From contig NZ_VLNT01000003.1 in the NCBI RefSeq assembly GCF_007421815.1, forward strand, positions 186,001-250,000: a stretch of DNA of 64,000 nt, in the 5' to 3' direction. Below the pieces are notes generated by a model. That model ran no database searches, had not been told where the DNA came from, and saw only the letters and a program-made list of their open reading frames with translations. The stretch is from Aeromicrobium piscarium. GTDB lineage: Bacteria > Actinomycetota > Actinomycetes > Propionibacteriales > Nocardioidaceae. The position numbers and the translations under genes were made by a program. Below are positions 26,962-35,836 of the stretch, piece after piece (the stretch's first letter is position 1; each line of letters starts with the position of its first letter).

Positions 26962-27029
26962 ACCGAGATGTGCTGGGGATTCGTCAACCACGGTCGGTGT
27001 TCGTTGACGAGTACCCAGTACATCTCGGT
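26962..27029. repeat. Long imperfect hairpin between pgi and zwf
   Basis: Arms 26962-26990 and 27000-27029 pair over about 29 bp with a few mismatches and a 9-nt loop. The loop-proximal part contains TCAACCACGG, also found in the middle hairpin at 20.94 kb. It sits inside an operon, so it may attenuate or stabilise the transcript rather than end it. Confidence 0.65.
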
Positions 27030-27044
27030 ACAGGGAGGAGCAGG

Positions 27045-28565
27045 ATGACCGCGGCGAACCCGCTGCGCGACCCGCGGGATCGCCGGCTCCCCCGCATCGC
27101 GGGGCCGTGCAGCGTCATCATGTTCGGCGTCACCGGCGACCTGGCGCGCAAGAAGCTCATCCCCGCGATCTACGACCTCGCCCATCGTGGACTCCTGCCG
27201 CCCGGCTTCGCCCTCGTCGGCTTCGCCCGTCATGACTTCGGTGATCGGACCTTCGCGTCGATGCTCAAGGACGCGGCCAAGGCCGGGGCGCGGACCGAAT
27301 GGAGCGAGACCGTCTGGAAGCAGCTGGCCGCGGGCATCCGCTTCGTACCGGGGCAGTTCGACGACGACGATGCCTGGGACCGACTCGCGGAGACGCTCGC
27401 CGAGCTCGACCGGACGCAGGGCACCGGAGGCAACCACGCCTTCTATCTGTCGATCCCACCTGGCCTGTTCCCCGTCGTGGTGTCCAAGATCAAGGAGCAC
27501 GGTCTCGCGACCTCGAGCGAGGGCTGGCGACGTGTCGTCATCGAGAAGCCGTTCGGCCATGATCTGGAGTCGGCGCGCGAGTTGAACCGGCTCGTCGACG
27601 ACGTGTTCCCCCGCACCTCCGTGTTCCGCATCGATCACTATCTCGGCAAGGAGACGGTGCAGAACATCCTGGCGCTGCGCTTCGCCAACGGCATGTTCGA
27701 GCCGATCTGGAACAGCCACTACGTCGACCACGTGCAGATCACCATGGCCGAGGACATCGGCATCGGCTCGCGAGCCGGCTACTACGACGGCATCGGAGCC
27801 GCCCGCGATGTCATCCAGAACCATCTGCTGCAGCTGATGGCGCTGGTGGCGATGGAGGAGCCGGTCTCCCTCGATGCCAACAGCCTGCGCTTGGAGAAGC
27901 AGAAGATCCTCGCCAACGCAAGCGCACCGACGGAGCTGTCGAAGCACACCGCGCGAGCCCAGTACACCGCGGGGTGGGCCGGAGGCGTCGAGGTCGAGGG
28001 ATATCTGGACGAGGACGGCATCCCCGAGGACTCGCGCACGGAGACCTATGCCGCGATGCGGATCGACATCGGCACGCGCCGATGGGCCGGAGTGCCCTTC
28101 TACCTGCGGACCGGCAAGAGGCTCGGCCGCCGGGTCACCGAAGTCGCGGTCGTGTTCAAGCGCGCCCCCCACCTGCCTTTCCGCAAGCACGATGTGACCG
28201 AGCTGGGACAGAACGCGCTGGTCCTGCGTATCCAGCCCGATGAGGGCGTCACGCTGCGTTTCGGTGCCAAGGTCCCGGGCACGACGATGGAGATCCGCGA
28301 CGTCAACATGGACTTCGCCTACGGCGGCGCCTTCGTCGAGAGCAGCCCAGAAGCCTACGAACGGCTCATCCTCGACGTCCTGCTCGGCGATCCTCCGCTC
28401 TTCCCCCAGCAGGAGGAGGTCGAGCTGTCCTGGAAGATCCTGGACCCGGTCATCGGACACTGGCGCCGTCAGCGCACGATCGACTCCTACCAGGCAGGCA
28501 CCTGGGGTCCGTCGTCCGCGGATGCCATGATCCAGCGCGACGGCCGTACCTGGAGGCGTCCCTGA
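27045..28565 (+). CDS. zwf: Glucose-6-phosphate 1-dehydrogenase
   Basis: First enzyme of the oxidative pentose phosphate pathway, making NADPH. The coenzyme motif GVTGDLARKK is at about residues 28-37, and the substrate-binding signature RIDHYLGKE with catalytic His lies near residue 200. Length 506 residues. AGGGAGGAG ends 4 nt before ATG 27045; the open frame runs further upstream into pgi without support. The stop overlaps the opcA start by one base (TGATG). Confidence 0.97.
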   Translation: MTAANPLRDPRDRRLPRIAGPCSVIMFGVTGDLARKKLIPAIYDLAHRGLLPPGFALVGFARHDFGDRTFASMLKDAAKAGARTEWSETVWKQLAAGIRFVPGQFDDDDAWDRLAETLAELDRTQGTGGNHAFYLSIPPGLFPVVVSKIKEHGLATSSEGWRRVVIEKPFGHDLESARELNRLVDDVFPRTSVFRIDHYLGKETVQNILALRFANGMFEPIWNSHYVDHVQITMAEDIGIGSRAGYYDGIGAARDVIQNHLLQLMALVAMEEPVSLDANSLRLEKQKILANASAPTELSKHTARAQYTAGWAGGVEVEGYLDEDGIPEDSRTETYAAMRIDIGTRRWAGVPFYLRTGKRLGRRVTEVAVVFKRAPHLPFRKHDVTELGQNALVLRIQPDEGVTLRFGAKVPGTTMEIRDVNMDFAYGGAFVESSPEAYERLILDVLLGDPPLFPQQEEVELSWKILDPVIGHWRRQRTIDSYQAGTWGPSSADAMIQRDGRTWRRP

Positions 28566-29470
28566 TGGAGATCGCACTCACCGACACCAATGCCGGCGAT
28601 ATCGCCCGCGCCCTGGTGCGCGCCCGTCACGGCGCCGGCAGCCCGGCGATGGACATGGTGCTGACCCTCCTGGTGGTCACCGATGACGAGAACGTCGCCG
28701 ACGCGATGCGGACCGCCACGGCATTGTCGACCGAGCACCCCGCCCGGGTCATCGGCGTCGTGCTCGGAGACGGCCGCGGGCGGGCCCGGCTCAACGCCAA
28801 GGTGCGCGTGGGCGAATCCTCCACGGGAGAATCGATCCTGCTGCGGATCGCCGGCAAGCTCACGCGCCACAGCGAGTCGGTGGTGTTGCCACTGTTGCTG
28901 CCGGACTCCCCGGTGGTGATCTGGTGGCCCGCCCACGGACCGGCCGATCCCTCCCACGATCCGATCGGACAGCTGGCCCAACGGCGCCTGACCGACGCTG
29001 AGAGCACCGGTCAACCGGTGCGGGCCTTGCGAAACGTGGCGCGGCACTATGCCCCGGGTGACACCGATCTGGCCTGGACGCGGCTCACCCCCTGGCGGGC
29101 GCTCTTGGCCGCCGCACTGGACCAGTCCGCCGGAACCGTGAGCTCGGGATCGGTCGTGAGCGACGAGGGCAATCCGGCGGCCGTCCTCCTGGTCGCCTGG
29201 CTCGAGAGCCGGCTCGGAGTGCCGATCAGCCATCGGCACGGTCCGGGCACCCAGATCGGCGAGGTGACCCTGGAGACCGATCTCGGGACCGTTCGCCTCA
29301 CCCGCCAGGACGAGGCGAGCTGCGAGTTCACCGTCCCCGGGTCCGCGTCGCGGGTCGTGCCGCTGGGCCGGCGGACATTGGCGGAGCTGCTCGCCGAGGA
29401 CCTGCGTCGTCTCGATCCGGACGTGATCTACGCCGAGACCATCGACCAGCTGTTGGAGCAGAACATATGA
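28565..29470 (+). CDS. opcA: Glucose-6-phosphate dehydrogenase assembly protein
   Basis: OpcA is needed for full activity of Zwf in cyanobacteria and actinobacteria. The 301-residue protein follows the family plan, with MVLTLLVVTDDE, PARVIGVV, SVVLPLLLPDSPVVIWWP and LAWTRLTPWRALLAAALD. It has no catalytic motif of a known enzyme. ATG 28565 shares a base with the zwf stop, so the two are made in step. Confidence 0.95.
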   Translation: MEIALTDTNAGDIARALVRARHGAGSPAMDMVLTLLVVTDDENVADAMRTATALSTEHPARVIGVVLGDGRGRARLNAKVRVGESSTGESILLRIAGKLTRHSESVVLPLLLPDSPVVIWWPAHGPADPSHDPIGQLAQRRLTDAESTGQPVRALRNVARHYAPGDTDLAWTRLTPWRALLAAALDQSAGTVSSGSVVSDEGNPAAVLLVAWLESRLGVPISHRHGPGTQIGEVTLETDLGTVRLTRQDEASCEFTVPGSASRVVPLGRRTLAELLAEDLRRLDPDVIYAETIDQLLEQNI

Positions 29471-29483
29471 CCGGGAGGCGATC

Positions 29484-30185
29484 GTGACCGTACAGGTACT
29501 CGAGGATCGTGAAGCGCTCGCACGGGCCGTCGCCCACCGGATCAGCACGCGGGTCGCCGAGCTCCAGGAGACACAGGCGAGAAGACCGCGACTCGTGCTG
29601 ACGGGCGGCTCCGTCGCCGGCGAGATCTACGGGCTGCTGACCGGGGACGCCCTGACGTGGCAGGAGGTCGACTACTACTGGGGCGATGAACGCTATGTCG
29701 AGTCGTCCTCCTCCGATCGCAACGAGCTCCAGGCGCGCGAGGCCTTCCTCGACCGTTTCGAGGTTCCCGAAGAGCGGATACACGCGATGCCGGCCGCCGC
29801 GAGGTACGCCTCCAAGGAGGAGGCCGCCGAGTCCTATGCCGCGGACCTGCCCGACGAGTTCGATCTCGTGCTGCTGGGTGTGGGCCCCGATGGACATATC
29901 GCCTCGCTCTTCCCCGGTTTCGAGCAGCTGGCTGTCCTCGACCGCGATGTGGTGGCCGTCGACGACTCCCCCAAACCCCCGCCGGAGCGCCTGTCGCTGA
30001 CCTTCGCCGCGCTCAATCGCACCACGGCGCTGTGGTTCGTGGTCGCCGGCGAGGACAAGGCACAGGCCGTCGCCGCGGCGCTCGCCGGCAGCCCGGTCGA
30101 GGAGGTCCCGGCCGCGGGAGCTCGCGGGATCGAGGAGACGCTATGGCTCCTGGACACGGAGGCCGCGGGTCGTCTCCCCCGCTGA
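29484..30185 (+). CDS. pgl: 6-phosphogluconolactonase
   Basis: Hydrolyses 6-phosphogluconolactone after Zwf. The 233-residue chain shows the NagB/SugP fold with LTGGSVAGEIY, the YYWGDERYV motif, and LLGVGPDGHIASLFPG. GGGAGG lies 5 nt before GTG 29484, 13 nt after opcA. Last gene of the pentose phosphate operon; its stop lies within a terminator-like hairpin shared with the convergent GntR gene. Confidence 0.95.
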   Translation: MTVQVLEDREALARAVAHRISTRVAELQETQARRPRLVLTGGSVAGEIYGLLTGDALTWQEVDYYWGDERYVESSSSDRNELQAREAFLDRFEVPEERIHAMPAAARYASKEEAAESYAADLPDEFDLVLLGVGPDGHIASLFPGFEQLAVLDRDVVAVDDSPKPPPERLSLTFAALNRTTALWFVVAGEDKAQAVAAALAGSPVEEVPAAGARGIEETLWLLDTEAAGRLPR

Positions 30186-30213
30186 GCGGCGACCCATCGA
30201 TCTCCCGCTCAGC
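30181..30213. terminator. Hairpin spanning the stops of pgl and the GntR gene
   Basis: GCTGAGCGG (30181-30189) and CCGCTCAGC (30205-30213) form a perfect 9-bp stem with a 15-nt loop. It overlaps both convergent stop codons, so it is likely a compact bidirectional terminator. Confidence 0.5.
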
Positions 30214-30868
30214 GCTCGGGTGGATGCGCCCAGTCGCTGCGGGTGTGGGCCAGGTGGGCGCTGAGCAGCCGATCGGCCGCCTCGCCGTCGCCGTCGAGCA
30301 CCGCGTTGAGGATGCTGCGGTGTTCGCCCGCCGCCTCGCTCAAGGTGTGGGTGTCGGACTCGCGCAAGCCGTAGAGCCGCGTCTGGTCGCGCAGGATGGC
30401 AACCCAGTCCAGCAGCCGACGGTTCCCATGCAACTCGAGGAGCGCCAGATGGAATTCGCGGTCCGCTGCCAGGAACGTGTTGACATCGCGGTCTTCGGCT
30501 GAGACCTCCGTGGCGCGCACCAGCTGATCGAGTCGATCGCGCTCGGCCGTCAGATCGACATCGGCGAGCGCGCGGACGGCCGGCACCTCGAGCATGAGCC
30601 GCAGCTCGAAGACCTCGTCGAGGTCGGCCGGGGTCAGCTCCGCCACCCGGAAACCGATATTGCGGACCGGCTCCATGATGCCGGCATTCACGAGGGTGAG
30701 CATCGCCTCACGAACGGGGCTGACGGACACGCCGAGCTGGCGGGCCAGGGCGGTGGCCGAGCAGACCTCACCGCTCTTGATCTCACCCGAGACGATCGCC
30801 TGACGCACGATCCGCAGCGCCTTGTCACGGAGGCTGTCATCGCGCTCCAGGGTTCTCGCGGAGATCAT
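30209..30868 (-). CDS. GntR-family regulator with FCD ligand domain
   Basis: 219-residue transcription factor. The N-terminal winged helix (about 10-75) contains SATALARQLGVSVSPVREAMLTL. The C-terminal FCD domain carries metal-binding residues in DREFHLALLELHGN, EHRSI and HLAHTRSDW, so it probably senses a small carboxylate-type effector. ATG 30868 has GAGG about 7 nt upstream; the open frame extends upstream without support. A 14-bp palindrome 44 nt upstream matches one before the molybdenum-enzyme operon, which marks it as the local regulator. Confidence 0.85.
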   Translation of the reverse strand: MISARTLERDDSLRDKALRIVRQAIVSGEIKSGEVCSATALARQLGVSVSPVREAMLTLVNAGIMEPVRNIGFRVAELTPADLDEVFELRLMLEVPAVRALADVDLTAERDRLDQLVRATEVSAEDRDVNTFLAADREFHLALLELHGNRRLLDWVAILRDQTRLYGLRESDTHTLSEAAGEHRSILNAVLDGDGEAADRLLSAHLAHTRSDWAHPPER

Positions 30869-30911
30869 GGGTGCCTCTTCGACATGTCTCGTACAGTACC
30901 CCATCGACAGT

Positions 30912-30925
30912 GGTAATCGACTACC
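30912..30925. promoter_or_regulatory. Candidate operator upstream of the GntR gene
   Basis: GGTAATCGACTACC is palindromic in 12 of 14 positions. On the minus strand a TACTGT hexamer follows 13 nt later, so the site would overlap the -35 region. It matches GGTGATCGATTACC at 36834-36847 in 12 of 14 bases. Confidence 0.55.
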
Positions 30926-30960
30926 GTTCAAGGCCGATCGGCCCGTGCGGACCTCCTCGC

Positions 30961-33900
30961 TCAGATGTCGAGGACCACGTCGCCGATGGGCACGGCGATA
31001 CAGGTGAGACATCCGTCGTCAGCAGGGTCCTCGCCGAGATGGGCGACCGTCCCTGAGATCACGCGGACGGCGCAGCTCTCGCACTGGCCGACCCGGCAGC
31101 CACTCGGCAGGACGCGGCCCTGCCGCTCGGCCGCTCGCAGGATCGAGCCGTCCGCCGGCGTCCAGCTGATCGGCTCGCCACCGCCACCGAACCGGATGAT
31201 CGCGGGCTCGAGGTTCTGCGGTACCTCGACCGCGGCGTGGAAGTCCTCGCGGAAGACGTCGAATCGCGGCACACCGCGCCCGGCGAGCTCTTCGGTCACG
31301 TCATCCATCAGGCTCGATGCGCCGCACAGGTACACGAGCGGACGCTCGTCGACCGGCAGATCCAGATCGCGGAGCGAGAGCCTTCCCTGTTCGTCGAAGT
31401 CGTGACCGGGCCGATCCGCCTCCGCGGGCTGCGAGTACCACGCTCGGATGCTCAGCTCCGGAATCTCACGGTCGAGCAGATCGAGCTCGTCGCGGAACGG
31501 GTGCTCGAGGCTGTTGCGGAACACGGCCAGCAGGGTGACCGACGGCGGCCGTTCCGAACGGTCCCGCAGCGCGCGCAGGTAGCCGATGAACGGTGTGATG
31601 CCCACTCCCCCCGCCACCAGCACGACGGGACGGTCGGTCGACAACGGTGGGGTGAACGTGCCCTGCGGACGTTCCAGCCACAGCCGCGATCCGGTCGACA
31701 CGTCCTCGTGGACGAAGCGCGAGATCACCCCGTCCTCGATACGCCGCACGGCGATGTCGACCGTCGACTCGCCCTCGCCCCCGCGGGTCACCGAGTAGGC
31801 ACGCGCCGGCCCGTCCTCGGTGGCGGCGAGCAGGACATGCTGCCCGGGACGGACGGCCGGCATCGACTCCCCTCCCGCCGGGGCGAGGCTCAGTCCGGCC
31901 ACACCCTCGGCCTCCGGCCAAGCGCGCAGCACCCGCATCTGCTGTCGTCCGGCCCAGTTCCCTTCGCTGAGCACGGGATCGGGCCGCAGTTCACAGGCCA
32001 CCGCCCGCAACGGGACCGAGCCGCTCGTCGGATCGTGCTCGTCGTCGCTGAGCACCGCGTTGATGTTCAGCGATCCGTCGCCGCTCACCGGCGTGCGAGG
32101 CAAGCCCAGTGGAGGGCAGTCCTCCCACCAGCCGAAGTCAGCGAGCACGACACTGGGATGCAGATCGTCGTCGACATGGACGCGGGCTCGGGTCGTCCCG
32201 TTCGCCGTCTCGATCACCGCCCAGTCGCCCTCGATGAGGCCGCGAGAGCGTGCGAGCTCCGCGCTGACGTCGACGTGGGGGTCCGGCGCGCGGCGCCGCA
32301 GGGAGGCGACGTGGCGGTGCGAGGTGTGCACGTAGACGCCGTTCTTGTGCGTCGACAGGATCAGGGGCAACGGCGCGCCGTCGCGACCCCGACGGGGATC
32401 GATGGGCGCGACGAAGGTCGGCAGGGGCCGGTAGCCGTGCTCGAGCAGCTGCTGGGAGTACAGCTCCACCCTTCGTGTCGGCGTCGCGAAGCCCGTGACG
32501 CCGCCATCCTCGCGCACGACGGCGTACTTCTCCCGCGAGGTGACCTGCGGGACCCGGGCTGCGTGCTCGCCGTGGATGAGATCGTCCAGCCTGACCCCGG
32601 TGGGGGCCAGATGCCAGTCCCATCCCGCCCGGATGTCACCGTCGAAGAACTTCTCGCCGAGACCGAGCCTGGTGGCCAGGTCCACCGCGATCTCGTAGTC
32701 GGCGCGGGACTCGCCGAGCGGGTCGATCATGCGGGGACGGAACTGGAGATACTCCACGGCCTCCTGGGTGATCTCGAAACCGGCCCGCAAGGCCTCCCGT
32801 TCCCACGGCGTGTTCGCCGGCAGCACGTAGTCGGCGAGCTCGGCGGTGGGGTTCATGAACATGTCGGTGTGGACGTAGAGGTCCAGGGCCTCGATGGCCG
32901 CCCTGCTACGCTCGCCGTCCGCCTGGGACACGGTCATGTTGTTGCCGAAGCTCACCAAGGCCCGCACCGGGTAGGGATCGCCCTCCAGCGCCGCTCGGCA
33001 GAAGTGTCGAGCGGTCACCCATCCCAGCCGGGGCGGACCCAGGGGCAGGTCACGGAGTCCCAGCGCCTTCTCGCGCTGTTCCGGTGGCAGCAGATCGTAG
33101 GGCGACAGCGGATTCAGCGGTGGCGGTTGCAACCAGAGGTTGCCGCCGGGACGATCGCATGCACCCAGCAGCGCGTAGAGCGTCGCGATGCACCGCTCGG
33201 TCTGGGTCGCGTTGGAGTGCTGGCCCACACCGGTCCACGAGTGATAGGCGATCCGGCCCCGGCGGCTGAGCAGCTCGAAGAAGCTCTCCAGCTCCGCGAC
33301 ACCGATCGTGGTCGCCTCGGCGACCGCCTCCGGCGTCCATTCGGCGCTGTGCTCACGCAATCGCGCGAAGGCAGGACGGGCAGTGATCCGGCGACCCTCG
33401 GGCGTGGCCAGATCGACCTCGCTGTCGAGGTCGACCTCGTCGGGACGCTCCAGCGGGTGGCGGGGATCGTAGGCGCGGAGCGCCCCGGTGCGGACGTCCC
33501 GAACGACGAACGCGGCCGCGTCACCGCTCTCCCAGACCTGATCGGCGGTGAGGAACCGGCCGGTCTCGTCGTCGACGAGCATCGGTGCATTGGTCCACGA
33601 GCGCACGAAGTCCTCGTCGTAGGTCGCGGTCTGCAACAGGTGCCGCACCGCGCCGAGCGCCAATGCGGCGTCGGTACCCGGCCGGACGCGCATCCAGAGG
33701 TCGGACTGCTGACCGCTCCCGGCCTTCTTAGGATCGATCACCACGACCGTCGCGCCTCGTGCACGTGCCTCGGCGATACGGCTCGCCTGCGCGAGCCAGG
33801 TGCGCGCAGGGTTGTGTCCCCAGAGCAGGATCGTCTCGGCCTCGTCGTAGTCCGGCGCGCCGACGCCACGACCGAAGGTGAGCGCGTGCGCGTAGTCCTT

Positions 33901-34335
33901 GTGCCAGCCGCAGTTCTCGACCGCGTAGATGAGATTGGGGCTGCCGAAGATCCGCACCAGTCGCTCGATCCACTCGATGCTGTCGACGATCGGGGTTCCG
34001 GACGGGGTGGTGGCGGCGAAGGCGACGGCCTCGGCCCCCGATGCACCCTTGATGTCGTTCAGCCGTCGGGCGATATCGGTGAGTGCCTCGTCCCAGGACA
34101 CCTCCTCCCATTCGGGATCGAGAGCGGTGCGGGGCGTGGTCCGGCGCAGCGGGACCGTCAGCCGACGCGGGCTGCCCGCGATCTCCGGCGCGGCACGTCC
34201 TTTGGCGCAGAGAGCGCCGCCCGTAGGATGGCCGGCCAGCGGTCGTACGCCGACGAGCCGGCCCTCTTCGACCAGGTTCAGCGACCCGCACCTCGACCGG
34301 CACAGCGTGCAGTATCCGGCGATCTCCTCGGTCAT
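30961..34335 (-). CDS. Molybdopterin oxidoreductase fused to flavin reductase and [2Fe-2S] ferredoxin
   Basis: A 1,124-residue three-part enzyme. Residues 1-760 are a DMSO-reductase-family Mo/W-bisMGD oxidoreductase. Its N-terminal [4Fe-4S] site is Cys9-x2-Cys12-x3-Cys16-x26-Cys43, and a candidate metal-ligand Cys142 sits in ENCGWHKDY. Residues about 790-1010 are a ferredoxin-reductase module (RAYSVTR for flavin, GGVGITP for NAD(P)H). Residues about 1035-1124 are a plant-type ferredoxin with Cys1080, Cys1085, Cys1088 and Cys1112. There is no Tat signal, so it is cytoplasmic and could be driven directly by NAD(P)H. ATG 34335 is preferred, with an AGGGG site upstream; GTG 34341 is an alternative. 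The substrate is unknown; assimilatory nitrate-reductase-like roles are possible but unproven. Confidence 0.85.
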   Translation of the reverse strand: MTEEIAGYCTLCRSRCGSLNLVEEGRLVGVRPLAGHPTGGALCAKGRAAPEIAGSPRRLTVPLRRTTPRTALDPEWEEVSWDEALTDIARRLNDIKGASGAEAVAFAATTPSGTPIVDSIEWIERLVRIFGSPNLIYAVENCGWHKDYAHALTFGRGVGAPDYDEAETILLWGHNPARTWLAQASRIAEARARGATVVVIDPKKAGSGQQSDLWMRVRPGTDAALALGAVRHLLQTATYDEDFVRSWTNAPMLVDDETGRFLTADQVWESGDAAAFVVRDVRTGALRAYDPRHPLERPDEVDLDSEVDLATPEGRRITARPAFARLREHSAEWTPEAVAEATTIGVAELESFFELLSRRGRIAYHSWTGVGQHSNATQTERCIATLYALLGACDRPGGNLWLQPPPLNPLSPYDLLPPEQREKALGLRDLPLGPPRLGWVTARHFCRAALEGDPYPVRALVSFGNNMTVSQADGERSRAAIEALDLYVHTDMFMNPTAELADYVLPANTPWEREALRAGFEITQEAVEYLQFRPRMIDPLGESRADYEIAVDLATRLGLGEKFFDGDIRAGWDWHLAPTGVRLDDLIHGEHAARVPQVTSREKYAVVREDGGVTGFATPTRRVELYSQQLLEHGYRPLPTFVAPIDPRRGRDGAPLPLILSTHKNGVYVHTSHRHVASLRRRAPDPHVDVSAELARSRGLIEGDWAVIETANGTTRARVHVDDDLHPSVVLADFGWWEDCPPLGLPRTPVSGDGSLNINAVLSDDEHDPTSGSVPLRAVACELRPDPVLSEGNWAGRQQMRVLRAWPEAEGVAGLSLAPAGGESMPAVRPGQHVLLAATEDGPARAYSVTRGGEGESTVDIAVRRIEDGVISRFVHEDVSTGSRLWLERPQGTFTPPLSTDRPVVLVAGGVGITPFIGYLRALRDRSERPPSVTLLAVFRNSLEHPFRDELDLLDREIPELSIRAWYSQPAEADRPGHDFDEQGRLSLRDLDLPVDERPLVYLCGASSLMDDVTEELAGRGVPRFDVFREDFHAAVEVPQNLEPAIIRFGGGGEPISWTPADGSILRAAERQGRVLPSGCRVGQCESCAVRVISGTVAHLGEDPADDGCLTCIAVPIGDVVLDI

Positions 34336-34362
34336 GCGCACCCCTCTCGCGGGTCGGGCTCG

Positions 34363-35787
34363 TCAGAAGAACAACGGAGCCAGCAGGAAGGCCACGGTGC
34401 CGATCGAGCAGGTCACCAAGGCGAAGATGATCAGGAATCCCATAATGTGCCGGAAGGACAAACCGCACAGGGCCAGCAGCGGCAGCGCCCAGAAGGGCTG
34501 TAGGGCATTGGTCGACATGTCGCCCCAGATGTACGCCACCGTGGTCAGATCGAGCGGGACGCCGAGGGTCTGGGCCGCCTCGCCGAGATACGGTGCCTCG
34601 ATGGCGAACTTCGACCCGCCGGAGGGCACGAAGAAGTTGAGGATGGCCGAGTACCAGTAGACGAACACCGCGAAGGTCTGCTCGCTGGCCACGGTCGCGA
34701 AGGCATTGGCGATCCGCTCGCTCAGGCCGGAGGCCACGATCATGCCGAGGATGCCCGCATAGAAGGGGAACTGCAGCAGAACGCCCCATACGAAGGTGCC
34801 GCCCGTCTGCGCCGCGGTGAGCAGGGCCTTGGGCGTCCCGTGCATCAGGATGCCGACGAAGAGGAAGATGAAGTTCACCGAGTTGAGCGTGAGGCCCTGG
34901 AGGATGCCGTCCTCGAGCGAGCTGAAGTACAGGACGACGTAGACGAGTCCGAGCAGACCGATGCTGCCGTTGACCCATCGCGAGTTCTCGATGATCTCGA
35001 CCGGTGTCCGCTCGCCGGTCCTCTTCGCGGCATCGCGCGCCTCGCGATCGGCTTCGAACTCGGCGGCCATCTTCTCGCGAAGCTCGGCCGGCGGACTGAC
35101 GGTGTCGGCCGGCCCAGGTTGAAGCACGATGGCGGTGATCGTCCATGCCACGATCGTGATCAGCACCAACGTGAGGTTGAACGGCGAGAACACGGTCTGG
35201 CTCATCGGGATGACGCCGAAGTACTCCTCGGCGAAATGGCCGGGGGTCGCCACGAGCAGTCCTGCCGATGAGGACAGTCCTGCGTGGAACGTGCCGGCCA
35301 TGCCCAGGTACGCGGCTGCCACGAGGAGCCGGTAGTCGGCCTTCGTGTCGCGCGCGGCGTAGTACCGCACCAGGATTCCGGCGGCGATGAGGCCGATCCC
35401 CCAGTGGATCCACATAAGGATCATGCTGGTCAGGGCGACCGTCGCGACCGTGCGCTTGGGTCCCGCTTGCCGGTCGGCGACCCAGATCAGCGCCCGGCGG
35501 ACCGGCGGCGAGCTGGCGACGACGTAGCCGCTGAGCAGCATGAGCGCCATCTGCATGCCGAACTCGAGCAGGCCCCAGAATCCGTCACCCCATCCGCGAA
35601 CGATCGTCTCGGCCTTGTCCAGGCCGAGACCGCCGGGGGTGGCGAAGAAGGACACGGCGCCCGCGACCATGGTCAGCAGCACGACGATGATCCAGGGATC
35701 GGGGATCCATCGCACGCAGATGTCACTGAGCAGGTTCGACAGCCGTTCGAGGGGCTTGCGAGTTCGGCGCTCCGTGGACGCGGTCAT
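34363..35787 (-). CDS. AtoE-family (short-chain fatty acid type) transporter
   Basis: Membrane protein of 474 residues with about 10-12 hydrophobic segments. It matches the short-chain fatty acid transporter family through WGDGFWGLLEFGMQMALML, HAGLSSSAG and the FVPSGGSKFAIEAPY motif near residue 387. Family members carry short fatty acids, but other small carboxylates are likely for many. It lies 27 nt upstream of the molybdenum enzyme and 49 nt downstream of the cyclodeaminase-like gene on the same strand, so it probably imports the substrate of this operon. Confidence 0.88.
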   Translation of the reverse strand: MTASTERRTRKPLERLSNLLSDICVRWIPDPWIIVVLLTMVAGAVSFFATPGGLGLDKAETIVRGWGDGFWGLLEFGMQMALMLLSGYVVASSPPVRRALIWVADRQAGPKRTVATVALTSMILMWIHWGIGLIAAGILVRYYAARDTKADYRLLVAAAYLGMAGTFHAGLSSSAGLLVATPGHFAEEYFGVIPMSQTVFSPFNLTLVLITIVAWTITAIVLQPGPADTVSPPAELREKMAAEFEADREARDAAKRTGERTPVEIIENSRWVNGSIGLLGLVYVVLYFSSLEDGILQGLTLNSVNFIFLFVGILMHGTPKALLTAAQTGGTFVWGVLLQFPFYAGILGMIVASGLSERIANAFATVASEQTFAVFVYWYSAILNFFVPSGGSKFAIEAPYLGEAAQTLGVPLDLTTVAYIWGDMSTNALQPFWALPLLALCGLSFRHIMGFLIIFALVTCSIGTVAFLLAPLFF

Positions 35788-35836
35788 GAGGGGGCTCCTT
35801 GGGAGATCGGAAACGAGGGCAGAGGGAGGGTGATCG

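Noticed and set aside
31237-34503. A 1,088-codon open frame antisense to the molybdenum enzyme
   Set aside because: It lies opposite a gene with clear motifs throughout, has no recognisable domain and is the usual shadow frame of GC-rich coding DNA.
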